NCBI GenBank assembly: GCA_035575135.1
Contig: DATLYE010000043.1
Location: 1 to 64,000 of the forward strand
DNA length: 64,000 nucleotides
DNA from: JANWXD01 sp035575135
GTDB taxonomy: Bacteria > Acidobacteriota > Terriglobia > Bryobacterales > Bryobacteraceae
Direction of reading: 5' to 3'
Part shown: piece after piece, positions 21,252 to 30,431 of the stretch
Layout: the number at the start of each line of letters is the position of its first letter
Position numbering within the stretch: position 1 is the first letter of the stretch
Made by a program: the position numbers and the translations under genes
Notes under the pieces: generated by a model
The model's input: only the letters and a program-made list of their open reading frames with translations
What the model was told of the DNA's origin: nothing
Databases searched by the model: none

Positions 21252-23999
21252 GTGAAAAAGCTGAAACGACTTGGTTCGGAAGCCGGGATCCTCCACGACC
21301 GCCGTACGCCTCTGGATGTCTTCTTCTCTCCGGAAAGCGTGGCCGTGATCGGCGCCACGGAAACGCCGGGCAGCGTGGGGCGGACGGTGCTCTGGAACCT
21401 CATCTCGACACCCTTCGGCGGAACCGTCTTTCCGGTCAACCCGCGGCGCAGCAGCGTGCTGGGAATCAAGGCCTATCCGCGCATCGGAGCCGTTCCCGAG
21501 GCGGTGGATCTGGCCGTAGTCGTCACGCCCGCACCGACGGTGCCGGGCATCATCCGCGAGTGCGTCGAGGCCGGAGTCAAAGGCGCGATCGTGATCTCCG
21601 CCGGTTTTAAGGAACTTGGGCCGGAAGGTGCGGAACTGGAACGGCAACTCCTCGAGGAGGCCCGCAAGGGCCCCATGCGGATCATCGGGCCCAACTGCCT
21701 GGGGGTGATGTGCCCGCCTACGGGCTTGAACGCCACCTTCGCCAAGGGCATCGCGCGCTCGGGCACCGTGGGCTTCATCAGCCAGAGCGGTGCGCTCTGC
21801 ACGGCGGTGTTGGACTGGAGCTTTCAGGAACTGGTGGGCTTCAGTGCGTTTATCTCCATCGGCTCGATGGCGGACGTGGGCTGGGGAGACTTGATTGACT
21901 ATCTCGGCGATGATCCGCGCACGCGTAGCATCCTGCTCTACATGGAATCGGTGGGAGACGCCCGCTCATTTCTTTCGGCAGCCCGCGAGGTAGCCCTGCA
22001 CAAGCCCATCATCGTCATCAAGGCGGGGCGTACCTCGGCCGGCGGCAAGGCGGCAGCCTCCCATACCGGTGCGCTGACCGGGAGCGACGACGTGCTGGAT
22101 GCCGCCTTCCGCCGCAGCGGCGTCCTCCGCGTCTCCAACATCTCTGAGCTGTTCTACATGGCGGAGGTGCTTGCCAAGCAGCCCCGGCCGAAAGGACCGC
22201 GACTGACCATCATCACCAACGCCGGCGGACCCGCCGTGCTCGCTACGGACGCCTTGATCACCAGCGGCGGCGAACTCGCCGACCTGTCCCCGGAAACGAT
22301 CGAAGCGCTCAACCAGATCCTGCCCCGGCACTGGAGCCGCGGCAATCCCATTGACATCCTGGGCGACGCCGGACCGGAGCGCTACGCGAAGGCGCTCGAG
22401 ATTGCCGCCAAAGATCCTTCAAGCGACGGGCTGCTGGTGGTGCTGACCCCGCAGGCGATGACCGATCCGACCCAGACCGCCGAGCATCTCAAACCCTATG
22501 CCCGCCTCGACGACAAACCCGTGCTCGCCAGCTGGATGGGCGGCCCCGAAGTGGCCGCGGGGGAACGGATCCTGAATGCGGCGAACATCCCGACGTTTCC
22601 GTATCCGGACACCGCCGCGCGCATGTTTCACTACATGTGGCGCTACACCTACAACCTCCAGAGCATTTACGAAACGCCGGTCTTCAGCGCGGCGCTCGAG
22701 GACGGGGCCGGGGCGCTTGCTGAGGCGGCGCAGATCCTCGAGCGCGTTCGCGCCTCCGGGCGAACCTTGCTCACCGAGTACGAATCCAAACAACTGCTGC
22801 GGCTCTACCGGATTCCCACGGTTGACACGCGCCTGGCGGCCGGCGAAGACGAGGCGGTCGAGGCCGCCGAGAGCATCGGCTACCCCGTGGTGCTCAAGCT
22901 CCATTCCGAGACCATCACCCATAAGACCGATGTCGGCGGCGTTCACCTCGACCTCCGCGACGAAGCCGCCGTGCGCGCGGCCTTTCGCGCTATCGAAGCT
23001 TCGGTGCGCGACAAAGCAGGCGAGGGCCATTTCCTCGGCGTCACGGTCCAGCCCATGGTGCGGCTGGACGGCTACGAACTGATCATCGGCTCCTCGATAG
23101 ACCCGCAGTTCGGCCCCGTGATCCTGTTCGGTCTGGGCGGGCAGCTCGTCGAAGTCTTTCGCGACCGCGCCCTCGCGCTTCCTCCGCTCACCACGACCCT
23201 GGCCCGGCGCATGATGGAACAGACCCGGATTTACGAGGCCCTCAAAGGGGTGCGCGGCCGCAAGGCGGTGGATCTGGCCGCCCTGGAGCAGCTCCTGGTC
23301 TGCTTCAGCCGGCTCGTGGTCGAGCAGCCCTGGGTAAAAGAAATAGACATCAACCCGCTGCTGGCCTCCCCCGACGGCCTGGTGGCGCTCGATGCCCGTG
23401 TCGTGCTTCACGATCCGGCGGCGCGGGAGGAGGAACTTCCCAGACCCGCCATCCGCCCCTACCCGGTCCGGTACGTGTCCGACTGGACGCTCAAAGACGG
23501 TACCCCGGTCGTGATCCGTCCTATCCGCCCCGAGGATGAGCCGCTCATGGTCAAGTTCCACCAAACGCTCTCTGACCGCACGGTCTACCTGCGCTACCTC
23601 CATATGCTGAAGCTCAGCCAGCGGGTGGCTCACGAGCGGCTGGTCCGCATCTGCTTCATTGACTACGCGCGCGAGATGGCCTTGGTGGCGGAACACCGCG
23701 ATCCGGGGACCGGCGAGCGGCGCATTCTGGGCGTCGGGCGGCTCCGCAAGCTGCACGGCGCGCCGGAGGCGGAATTCGCGGTGCTCGTCACGGATGAATA
23801 CCAGGGTCGCGGCTTAGGTATCGAACTGACGCGGCGCCTGATTCAGATCGCGCGGGACGAGCAGCTGGAACGGGTTGTCGGCGATGTGCTGCCCGACAAC
23901 GTCAATATGCTGCGGATCTGCGAAAAACTGGGCTTCCGGATTCACGGCTCCATCGAGGATCCCGTGCTCAAGGTGGAATTGCCGCTGCCGGCGGCCTGA
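21252..23999 (+). CDS. ADP-forming acyl-CoA synthetase fused to GNAT acetyltransferase
   Basis: 915 residues, GTG start with GGGGAGGAA directly upstream. Domains in order: CoA-binding (VFFSPESVAVIGATETPGSV, about 20-120), succinyl-CoA-synthetase-like (FISQSGALCTAVLDW; SHTGALTGSDD), ATP-grasp (about 490-710; VVLKLHSETITHKTDVGGVH), and a C-terminal GNAT domain (about 745-905; FAVLVTDEYQGRGLGIELTR). The same architecture occurs in protein lysine acetyltransferases such as Pat/YfiQ that control acetyl-CoA synthetase. In those the phosphorylatable His is replaced; here His271 in the SHTG motif is kept, so the synthetase part may be active. Function as acetate-CoA ligase, protein acetylase or both is unresolved. 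Confidence 0.9.
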   Translation: MKKLKRLGSEAGILHDRRTPLDVFFSPESVAVIGATETPGSVGRTVLWNLISTPFGGTVFPVNPRRSSVLGIKAYPRIGAVPEAVDLAVVVTPAPTVPGIIRECVEAGVKGAIVISAGFKELGPEGAELERQLLEEARKGPMRIIGPNCLGVMCPPTGLNATFAKGIARSGTVGFISQSGALCTAVLDWSFQELVGFSAFISIGSMADVGWGDLIDYLGDDPRTRSILLYMESVGDARSFLSAAREVALHKPIIVIKAGRTSAGGKAAASHTGALTGSDDVLDAAFRRSGVLRVSNISELFYMAEVLAKQPRPKGPRLTIITNAGGPAVLATDALITSGGELADLSPETIEALNQILPRHWSRGNPIDILGDAGPERYAKALEIAAKDPSSDGLLVVLTPQAMTDPTQTAEHLKPYARLDDKPVLASWMGGPEVAAGERILNAANIPTFPYPDTAARMFHYMWRYTYNLQSIYETPVFSAALEDGAGALAEAAQILERVRASGRTLLTEYESKQLLRLYRIPTVDTRLAAGEDEAVEAAESIGYPVVLKLHSETITHKTDVGGVHLDLRDEAAVRAAFRAIEASVRDKAGEGHFLGVTVQPMVRLDGYELIIGSSIDPQFGPVILFGLGGQLVEVFRDRALALPPLTTTLARRMMEQTRIYEALKGVRGRKAVDLAALEQLLVCFSRLVVEQPWVKEIDINPLLASPDGLVALDARVVLHDPAAREEELPRPAIRPYPVRYVSDWTLKDGTPVVIRPIRPEDEPLMVKFHQTLSDRTVYLRYLHMLKLSQRVAHERLVRICFIDYAREMALVAEHRDPGTGERRILGVGRLRKLHGAPEAEFAVLVTDEYQGRGLGIELTRRLIQIARDEQLERVVGDVLPDNVNMLRICEKLGFRIHGSIEDPVLKVELPLPAA

Positions 24000-24050
24000 G
24001 CAGTCGCGCAGTCCGAGGGCCTCCGCCGCAGGCGCGCCACAGGTCCCCGG

Positions 24051-24079
24051 TTGACCGGCCTGTCGGATTCCCGTACGAT
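24051..24079 (+). promoter_or_regulatory. Promoter of the MerR gene, predicted leaderless
   Basis: TTGACC at 24051-24056 and TACGAT at 24074-24079 with an ideal 17-nt spacer. The ATG of the MerR gene starts 5 nt after the -10 box, so the transcript would begin at or within a base or two of the start codon. Confidence 0.6.
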
Positions 24080-24084
24080 GACGA

Positions 24085-24492
24085 ATGTCTGTGCGAAGCG
24101 GGATGGGCCAGTTGGCGCTCGGCGACGATCTTCCCCAAATTCCGAACAAGCTGTACTTCCGCATCGGCGAAGTCAGCCGGATTGTGGGCGTCCCCGCTTC
24201 CGTGCTGCGCTATTGGGAGACCGAGTTTCCTTCGCTGGCGCCGAAGAAGTCGGGCAAGGGCCACCGCCTCTACCGCCGCAAGGACATCGAGCTGCTGCTC
24301 GAGGTCAAGCGGCTGCTCTATCAGGAACGCTACACCATCGAGGGCGCGCGCAGGCGGCTGGAGAGCCGCACGAAAAGCCGTGCCCGCAAGCAAGCTCTCC
24401 CTCAGGCGCAGTCGGCGTTGTTCGGCGCCTCGCCCGCTTTGCTCGAGGAGGTCCGCCGCGAACTTCAGGCCATCCTCGAGCTGCTGAAGTGA
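24085..24492 (+). CDS. MerR family transcriptional regulator
   Basis: 135 residues. The winged-helix DNA-binding domain is at about 22-95: KLYFRIGEVSRIVGVPASVL, RYWETEFPSLAPKKSGKGHR, LYRRKDIELLLEVKRLLYQE. This short form with YWE and KSGKGHRLY is the MlrA/HTH_1 subtype widespread in bacteria, often near ihfA or pheT; neither is here. The C-terminus (ALLEEVRRELQAILELLK) is a short amphipathic helix for dimerisation. No ligand-binding cysteines are present, so metal sensing is unlikely. It has no Shine-Dalgarno but a textbook promoter ending just before the ATG. Confidence 0.88.
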   Translation: MSVRSGMGQLALGDDLPQIPNKLYFRIGEVSRIVGVPASVLRYWETEFPSLAPKKSGKGHRLYRRKDIELLLEVKRLLYQERYTIEGARRRLESRTKSRARKQALPQAQSALFGASPALLEEVRRELQAILELLK

Positions 24493-24547
24493 CCTCCCGC
24501 CGTGCTAGAATCCTGAAATCCCATTGCACGGACGAGGAGGTGCTGGC

Positions 24548-25483
24548 ATGCGAATGGCCTTGTTGATGTTGACGGCGGCCTGGGCCTGGCCGGCTTTGTT
24601 GAGGGCGCAGGGTCCTGCCCGCACCGAAGAGCCCTCCTGGGCGCCAAAACCGGTCCAACCGGTGCCCTACACGCCGCCCCACAGGCCGCACACCCGGCTT
24701 GCGGAGCTCAAAGCGCGCCACGCCGGGGAGAAGAACTGGCGCGAAGTGGTCGTGGACGACGACCATCTGCGCGCGGAGTACGTCTACGCCTCCCCCGGCA
24801 CTAAGGTTTCGCGCCGCTTTCATCCCGACACGCGGGCCTGGTGGATCGTCATGGACGGCGAGGTCCGCTTCGACATCGAAGGACAATCCCCCGTGGTGGC
24901 GCGCAAAGGCTCCATCGTTCAAGTGCCGATGCAGACCATTTACTCTCTCGAGACGGTGGGCGAGCAGCCTTCGCTCTATTTCCAGGTGGGCATCGCCAAG
25001 GCCAAGACGTTTTACCCGCGCGACGTAGAGCCGCCGCAACTGCCCGGCTTCACGTGGCTGCCCGTCGTGCTCAACCGCAAGCCCGGGCCCTACGACCGGG
25101 GCAACCAGCCGCACCTCAACCTCTACGAGCTTGCCGAACGGCCCGAGTACAAGGGCCGCAACTTCGTCCATCGCGCCGTGCACGACGACCGGGCCGTGGC
25201 CAACATCATCTACGGCTACGAAAAGCTCTTGCCGCCGTTGGACCCCAACAACCGGGGGCACTACCATCCCGAATGCGCCGAGTTCTGGCTGGTGATGGCC
25301 GGGCAGATCCGCTACCCCATCGAGAACGTGGGCGTCATCATTGCCGAGGAAGGCGACGTGGTCTATGTGCCTCCCTTCACCTTTCACGCACCGCGGTTTC
25401 ACGGGCCCGGCCCCTCATGCCGGCTGGCGATGAACGGCTATCCGAACATCGCCCACGTCTACGACTCGGCTCGCCCCCACTGA
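24548..25483 (+). CDS. Secreted bicupin protein
   Basis: 311 residues from ATG 24548, with GAGGAGG at 24534-24540 (7 nt spacing). The signal peptide is residues 1-20 (MALLMLTAAWAWPALLRAQ). Two cupin barrels follow: the first around HPDTRAWWIVMDGEVRFDIE and the second around HYHPECAEFWLVMAGQIRYP with a later FTFHAP. The second keeps the HxH...E...H metal-ligand pattern; the first has lost most ligands. An enzymatic (dioxygenase, isomerase) or binding role cannot be decided. TAGAAT at 24506-24511 is a possible -10. A terminator-like hairpin follows the stop. Confidence 0.82.
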   Translation: MRMALLMLTAAWAWPALLRAQGPARTEEPSWAPKPVQPVPYTPPHRPHTRLAELKARHAGEKNWREVVVDDDHLRAEYVYASPGTKVSRRFHPDTRAWWIVMDGEVRFDIEGQSPVVARKGSIVQVPMQTIYSLETVGEQPSLYFQVGIAKAKTFYPRDVEPPQLPGFTWLPVVLNRKPGPYDRGNQPHLNLYELAERPEYKGRNFVHRAVHDDRAVANIIYGYEKLLPPLDPNNRGHYHPECAEFWLVMAGQIRYPIENVGVIIAEEGDVVYVPPFTFHAPRFHGPGPSCRLAMNGYPNIAHVYDSARPH

Positions 25484-25495
25484 GGCGGCTTTTTT
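25469..25495 (+). terminator. Rho-independent terminator after the bicupin gene
   Basis: Stem GC-CGCC (25469-25475, one bulged T) pairs with GGCGGC (25484-25489) around CCCACTGA and is followed directly by six T (25490-25495). It overlaps the bicupin stop codon and the end of the convergent rnc gene. Confidence 0.5.
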
Positions 25496-26186
25496 ACGTG
25501 GCCGGCTCGCCGGCGCGCCGCACTTGTTCGAGCAACTGCCGCGCCGCCAGCTGGCCGGCGCTTTTCTTGGAGGGCGCTTCGGCCCGCGCCGCCCACTGCT
25601 GGCCGATGCGGACTTCCACCGTGAACCAGCGGTCATGTGCCGGCCCGCGTTCCGCGACGGTGAAGTACTTCGGGACCGGCAACCCGCGGGCTTGAGCCAG
25701 CTCCTGTAGCGCGCCCTTGTAATCGGGGACCGGTTCGGCCTCCGGCAGCCGGGCCGCGATGTGTTCGTCAACGAACCGCCGGGCCGCTTCGATGCCTCCA
25801 TCCAGGTAGAGCGCCGCGATCACCGCTTCCAGCGCATCGGCCAGAAGAGCCTTCTTGCTGCGGCCGCCGGTGCGTTCCTCACCGCGCCCGAGCAACAGAT
25901 ACTTGCCCAACTCGAGCCGGCAGGCCACCTCGTAGAGATGGGCGGCGCTCACCAGCCGGGCGCGGAGTTTCGAGAGCCGTCCTTCCGGCAGTTCGGGCCG
26001 GAAGCGCACCAAGGCTTCGCTGACCAGAAATCCCAGAACGGCGTCGCCGAGAAACTCCAGCTGCTCGTTGTGACCGCCGCCCTTCTCGAAAACATGGGAA
26101 CGATGCGTGAGGGCCTGCCGCAGCAGACCGCGGTCACGAAAGCGGTGGCCGAGTGCGTTCTCGAGAAGCGCCAGCTCCTCCGGCAT
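25494..26186 (-). CDS. rnc: Ribonuclease III
   Basis: 230 residues. Cleaves double-stranded RNA in rRNA and mRNA processing. The signature HNEQLEFLGDAVLGF supplies Glu41, Glu44 and Asp48; Asp117 and Glu120 in LLADALEAVIAALYLDGG complete the metal site, each offset by three from the E. coli residues. The C-terminal double-stranded RNA-binding domain is at about 155-225 (DYKGALQELAQARGLPVPKY; KKSAGQLAARQLLEQV). It is the last gene of a minus-strand series that also encodes two TPR proteins. It ends at 25494, inside the T-tract of the convergent terminator. Confidence 0.96.
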   Translation of the reverse strand: MPEELALLENALGHRFRDRGLLRQALTHRSHVFEKGGGHNEQLEFLGDAVLGFLVSEALVRFRPELPEGRLSKLRARLVSAAHLYEVACRLELGKYLLLGRGEERTGGRSKKALLADALEAVIAALYLDGGIEAARRFVDEHIAARLPEAEPVPDYKGALQELAQARGLPVPKYFTVAERGPAHDRWFTVEVRIGQQWAARAEAPSKKSAGQLAARQLLEQVRRAGEPAT

Positions 26187-26212
26187 CGCCGGACGTGAAA
26201 CTGTGGCCGGTC

Positions 26213-27052
26213 TCAGGGTTGCGGTTTCGGCTCCGCGGGAGCCGGAGGCGCTGCCACAGCCCCCGCGCCTTTGGCTTGCAGGGCCCGGGCGCGCTCGGCC
26301 TGCGCCACCTGGCGGATCTGCGGGTGGGCCTGCGGATCGTTCATCACCTTGTCAAGAACGGCGATCGCCTCGTCGTACTTGCCCACCTTATTGTAGGTGG
26401 CTCCGAGGCGCACGAACGTGGCCGGATCCTGATTGGCGGCCGTCTCGATCGAGGCTTTGAACTTGGCGATGGCGTCATCGTAGTTTTTGCGCGCCAGAGC
26501 CGCCAGCGCCAGCGTCTCGAGCGCCTGCGAGTTCAGATCCCTCTTGGCCGCCTGCCATTGCTCCTCAGTGATCTGCGGATTGGGACGGGGCGCCTTCTGG
26601 ATGAGCTCCTGCGCCGTCCGCACGTATTTTTCGACGCGCGCCAGCTTCTCCTCGCGGTCCAGGTCGAACTCGCGCGTCCGCTGCGCGATGGCGTTGGCCA
26701 GCATCAGCATGGCCATGTAATGGTTCGGGTCCGCCTCCAGCGTCTGCTCCGCATAGAGGATCATGTTGTCAATATCGTTCTTCTGCTGGTAGGAGACGGC
26801 GATGAAATGCAAGGCCGTGGCCTTGAACTCCGTGTCCGCGAATTTCTGGATCAGCTCCTGTGCCGCTTTGATCCGGCTGTCGGGGTCCGGAGCCTGGAAC
26901 ATGGCCATGAGGGCCTGCCCCTCCGCCTGGGACTTGACCGTAGGTTGTTTGGCCACGGGCGTTTCCTGGGCCGTGCCCGCCGGTTGCTGGCTCCAGAGAC
27001 CGGCCCCCAGGGCGGCGGCCAGCAAAACGAGACGCATTGCTTGAGACTTCAT
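26213..27052 (-). CDS. Secreted tetratricopeptide-repeat protein
   Basis: 279 residues from ATG 27052, with GGGAG 7 nt upstream; the frame is open further but the signal peptide sets the start. The signal sequence is MRLVLLAAALGAGLWSQ. The remainder is helical TPR sequence: AAQELIQKFADTEFKATALH, DNMILYAEQTLEADPNHYMA, NYDDAIAKFKASIETAANQD, KYDEAIAVLDKVMNDPQAHP. The tail is rich in Pro, Ala and Lys. It is probably a periplasmic or envelope-associated scaffold of unknown partner. It lies 26 nt before rnc and 49 nt after the other TPR gene. Confidence 0.82.
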   Translation of the reverse strand: MKSQAMRLVLLAAALGAGLWSQQPAGTAQETPVAKQPTVKSQAEGQALMAMFQAPDPDSRIKAAQELIQKFADTEFKATALHFIAVSYQQKNDIDNMILYAEQTLEADPNHYMAMLMLANAIAQRTREFDLDREEKLARVEKYVRTAQELIQKAPRPNPQITEEQWQAAKRDLNSQALETLALAALARKNYDDAIAKFKASIETAANQDPATFVRLGATYNKVGKYDEAIAVLDKVMNDPQAHPQIRQVAQAERARALQAKGAGAVAAPPAPAEPKPQP

Positions 27053-27101
27053 CGGATAACTCCCTTCCGTACCCGCCTTGACAGCGGGTCTTTCCAGTAT
27101 T

Positions 27102-28595
27102 TCATTTCCGCTCCTTGCGAAAGGAACCCTGCAAACCCTGCTCGGCCGCTTGCCGCGCCGCTGCGGAGGCGCCCTCCACCGCGAGCGCCTCCCGGTAGTG
27201 GCGTTCCGCCTGCTCGCGTTCCCCGGCCAGATCCGCAAGCCGGCCCAGATACACATGCGTCCAGGCGCGGACCGGCGCCTCCGGCGACAACTCCAGCGTT
27301 CTCTGAAATAATCGCTCGGCCGTCTCCGGGTCGTTCTCGAGCGTGGCAATCCTGGCCAGCCCGTAGTAGGCCTGTGCGCGGAGACTGCGATCGTCCGTTT
27401 CCTGGAGCAGTCGCGTGAAGGCGTCGCGAGCCTCCCCCAGACGGCGTTCCCGGTAAAGCTGCTCGGCCTCTTCGGCGGTCTTGCGCGCACCGGAGGGCTC
27501 CGGCGCGCGCACGGCCGGCGCCGTCCTCGCCTTTCGCGCCGGCCTCTCCGAGGCGAACTCGACTTTGTCGAGGCGCCGTTCTTCCTTGGCCAGATCCAGG
27601 GCCTGAATCATTTCCGGGAAGTAGAAGCGCAGCGACTGCTCCTGTTTTTCGTACGCGGCCAGCTGCTCGGCGAAAAACGGCGTCAGGATGAATCCTTCGC
27701 GCAACGCCTGCTCCACCGCCGCCTGCTTGCGCGAGGCGGGAGCCCGCATCAGGCGGGACTCGACGGCCTTGATCAGACACTCGGTGGCCAGCAGGATGAA
27801 GTCGTTCTTGTAGTGCTCTTCCAGGGCCGGAGCGCCCAGGGCGTAATCGAGCAGCGCTTTTTTCTCCTGGAGCTTCTCGGCGTGCCGCAGTACGACCGGA
27901 TCAATGACGTAGTGCAGGTAGGCGTGGCGCACGTCGTCCACCTGCGGCTCAGGCGACGGTGTCAGAACGATAAAGTACTCATTGCCGTAACTGCGGCTGT
28001 GGATCTGATGCGGAGCGCCGAGCAGATCCACGTAGATCTGAAAGCGGCCGCCCAGGCGGCTGCTGCCTACGTGGCGCAGGTAGGCGTTGACTTCGGTGAC
28101 GGCGCGTGTCACGGGTTCGTGATAGCGTGCAATGACCTCGTCGAAGGCCGGCTGCGCCTTCCGCCACAGCTCGTCAATTCCGGCCTCGCGGTGGAAGCGC
28201 GCCATCAGAGGCGCCAGCCCCTCCAGCGCCACTACGTCGGGCGGCAGTTCGTTCTGCTTCAGCCGGAAGGCAAAGTTGGGCGGACCGTCCACCACCAGGG
28301 CGAAGGACACGTACTGGCCCAGGTCCGCCATGGGATCGCTCCGGCGGTGCTCCTGGACGAAGCGCTTGAGCTCCGCCAAGGAGGGAATGTTCCGGGAGGC
28401 GAGCTCCTTGCGCACAGCCCGCCGGAGCGGATGGTTCGCCGGCGAATCCAGATCTGCGTCGTAGCCGGCGGCATTGAGCGCCGCCAGCACGCTGAACAGA
28501 GCCGGGCTGGCGTCCAGCTCGCCGCCCTGAGCGGCCGGAGCCCCGTGCGGAGCCATCAACAGGAGTGCCGCAGCGGCGAGAACCGGAACAGTCAA
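27102..28595 (-). CDS. Secreted protein with C-terminal TPR repeats
   Basis: 497 residues from TTG 28595. The signal peptide is MTVPVLAAAALLLMAPHGAP. The N-terminal about 340 residues form an unrecognised domain (FSVLAALNAAGYDADLDSPA; LGGRFQIYVDLLGAPHQIHS; DDVRHAYLHYVIDPVVLRHA) that recalls metalloprotease-like folds but has no HExxH motif. Three TPR units fill about 385-490 (EEAEQLYRERRLGEARDAFT; PETAERLFQRTLELSPEAPV; REQAERHYREALAVEGASAA). The start is uncertain because no strong ribosome site is seen. It is in a tandem minus-strand series with the TonB receptor upstream (37-nt gap) and the smaller TPR gene downstream. Confidence 0.78.
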   Translation of the reverse strand: MTVPVLAAAALLLMAPHGAPAAQGGELDASPALFSVLAALNAAGYDADLDSPANHPLRRAVRKELASRNIPSLAELKRFVQEHRRSDPMADLGQYVSFALVVDGPPNFAFRLKQNELPPDVVALEGLAPLMARFHREAGIDELWRKAQPAFDEVIARYHEPVTRAVTEVNAYLRHVGSSRLGGRFQIYVDLLGAPHQIHSRSYGNEYFIVLTPSPEPQVDDVRHAYLHYVIDPVVLRHAEKLQEKKALLDYALGAPALEEHYKNDFILLATECLIKAVESRLMRAPASRKQAAVEQALREGFILTPFFAEQLAAYEKQEQSLRFYFPEMIQALDLAKEERRLDKVEFASERPARKARTAPAVRAPEPSGARKTAEEAEQLYRERRLGEARDAFTRLLQETDDRSLRAQAYYGLARIATLENDPETAERLFQRTLELSPEAPVRAWTHVYLGRLADLAGEREQAERHYREALAVEGASAAARQAAEQGLQGSFRKERK

Positions 28596-28632
28596 CCGTA
28601 AAACCTGCCTTCGTTTCTGCTCCCAGTTTAGC

Positions 28633-30417
28633 TCAGCGGCCCCCGCCGAAAATCACCCATTCGATGCCGGCTACTACGGCGCGGCCCGGCATCGGAACGC
28701 CGGCGATTTCTTCGTACGCCGTATCTGCCAGGTTGGTGAGCTGAACAAACGGCCGCAACCGGCCCTCCGCCCGGGCCAGGGCCAGGTCCACCAGCGCATA
28801 GGGATCCCGGGAGTAGCGCTGCAGGACGCCCAGCCGGAGCCGCGCCGCCACTCGCCGCCAGGCTCCGGTCAGAGACGCGACGCCGGAGTGGACCGGGTAG
28901 TTGAACACGTAACGCGACTGGATGTCTCCCAGGGCCTGGCGGGCTCCGCGAAGCGCCGTGTAGCGGAGATCGAGTTGGCGGGAGCGGGCCAGAGTCGCGC
29001 TCAAGGCCGCCTCCACGCCGGTGAAGCGCAGCCGGTGGATGTTGGTGGCGCGCCAGATGTCGGTGGGAGAACTGCGCACGTAGTCAATCACGTCCTGTTC
29101 CCGGCAGTGGAACACGGTCAATTCCCCGCGCAGACCGGCCCTCGGGTGCCAATCCAAGCCCCCGTCGTAACTCCAGGCCTTTTCCGGGCGCAGATCCGGA
29201 GAACCCCGGTTAGCAGGATCGTGGTAGTAGAGGTCGGTGAAGGATGGAAGCCGGAATGCGCGCCCTGCGCTAGCGCGGACCTTCAACTGCGGCGAAAGCC
29301 AGGCGCCGAAGCTCACCGAAGGGGTAAAGGCTCCGGTGAGGGAGCCGTACACCTCCTCGCGCGCCCCGAGCGTGAAGGAAAAACGCCGCAGCGCCCGCAC
29401 GTCAAAGGCCGCGTAGGCCGCCCCGCGGGCGCGAGTATGGTTGCCCAGATTCGTGCTCGCGATGGCGTCGCGGTAGCCCTCCACGCCGTAATACAGGCGC
29501 CCCGTGCGGCCCGCGGGTTGCCGCCGCCGCAAGGCCCCTTGAAACCCTTCCACAATGTGGCGGTTGGTGAACACCTGCGGCCGGTCGCGGTAGAGGACAA
29601 ACAGGTCGGTGTGCCGGCGAAAGGCGAACGAAGCTTCCGTACGTTCGCCCAGCTCCTGCCGGAGGCCCGCAAACCACGTCTTGGTGCGTTCCCAGGAATT
29701 GAAATTCCCGTAGAACCGTTCGGCGCCGAAGGGCCGGTCATTGTGGGCCAGGAGCAGCGCGGTGGCGCCCAGGCCCGATCGCCAGTGCGTCGAGGAAAAA
29801 AGCGACAGGTTCCGGTAGTCGCGGTTCGGCCGGAAGCCGGAGGAGAAATCCCGCGAGAAGGCCAGCGACTGGCTGAAGCTGCCCGCCGCCAGCCCGACCG
29901 AACCGCGCTGCTGGTTGACGCCGAAGTTGCCGATGGCGCCTCGCAAGCGGAATTCCGAGGCTTGCGGCCGGCGCGTGATGAATTGCACGACGCCTCCGAC
30001 CGCATCGGAGCCGTACAAGGTCGAGCCCGAGCCTTTGAGCACCTCGATGCGCGAAAGCGACTCGAGGGGAACCGGGACGTCCATGTTGTGGTGACCGGAC
30101 TGGGCGTCGTTGAGCCGGAAGCCGTCCAGCAGCACGAGCGTCTGCCCGAAGGTGCCGCCCCGGATGGAGACATCCGCCTGCACCGCTCCCGGCGCTCGCT
30201 GCCGCAGGTCCACGGACGGCTCGAGGCGCAACAGGTCGGCGAGCGTGTCGAAGAGCAAAGACTCCTCCTCGACACTCAGACTCCGCACGGCGCGATCCGC
30301 CTCTTCCAGCGGCACCGGTTCGTAGGTCCCCGTCACGACGACGACCTCGCGGCGCGGCTCCACGGGATCCGCACCGTGCGCACACACGGCCAACAGCAGC
30401 ATCCAACCAGGAAGCAT
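28633..30417 (-). CDS. TonB-dependent outer-membrane receptor (BtuB-like)
   Basis: 594 residues. The signal peptide is MLPGWMLLLAVCAHGA; the TonB-box-like EVVVVTGTYE follows. The plug domain is at about 45-150: VDLRQRAPGAVQADVSIRGG, TFGQTLVLLDGFRLNDAQSG, RIEVLKGSGSTLYGSDAVGG. The rest is a 22-strand barrel ending in a hydrophobic strand (VAGIEWVIFGGG). The short length and plug resemble BtuB (cobalamin) receptors, but no cobalamin riboswitch or B12 gene is nearby, so the ligand is open. No Shine-Dalgarno; a TAAAAT box lies 8 nt before the ATG and overlaps the stop of the upstream HEAT gene. Confidence 0.88.
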   Translation of the reverse strand: MLPGWMLLLAVCAHGADPVEPRREVVVVTGTYEPVPLEEADRAVRSLSVEEESLLFDTLADLLRLEPSVDLRQRAPGAVQADVSIRGGTFGQTLVLLDGFRLNDAQSGHHNMDVPVPLESLSRIEVLKGSGSTLYGSDAVGGVVQFITRRPQASEFRLRGAIGNFGVNQQRGSVGLAAGSFSQSLAFSRDFSSGFRPNRDYRNLSLFSSTHWRSGLGATALLLAHNDRPFGAERFYGNFNSWERTKTWFAGLRQELGERTEASFAFRRHTDLFVLYRDRPQVFTNRHIVEGFQGALRRRQPAGRTGRLYYGVEGYRDAIASTNLGNHTRARGAAYAAFDVRALRRFSFTLGAREEVYGSLTGAFTPSVSFGAWLSPQLKVRASAGRAFRLPSFTDLYYHDPANRGSPDLRPEKAWSYDGGLDWHPRAGLRGELTVFHCREQDVIDYVRSSPTDIWRATNIHRLRFTGVEAALSATLARSRQLDLRYTALRGARQALGDIQSRYVFNYPVHSGVASLTGAWRRVAARLRLGVLQRYSRDPYALVDLALARAEGRLRPFVQLTNLADTAYEEIAGVPMPGRAVVAGIEWVIFGGGR

Positions 30418-30425
30418 AAGGAATG

Positions 30426-30431
30426 ATTTTA
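30426..30431 (-). promoter_or_regulatory. Possible -10 box for a leaderless TonB-receptor mRNA
   Basis: TAAAAT on the minus strand, 8 nt before the ATG at 30417. It coincides with the TAA stop of the HEAT-repeat gene. No clear -35 is visible and there is no Shine-Dalgarno. Confidence 0.3.
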
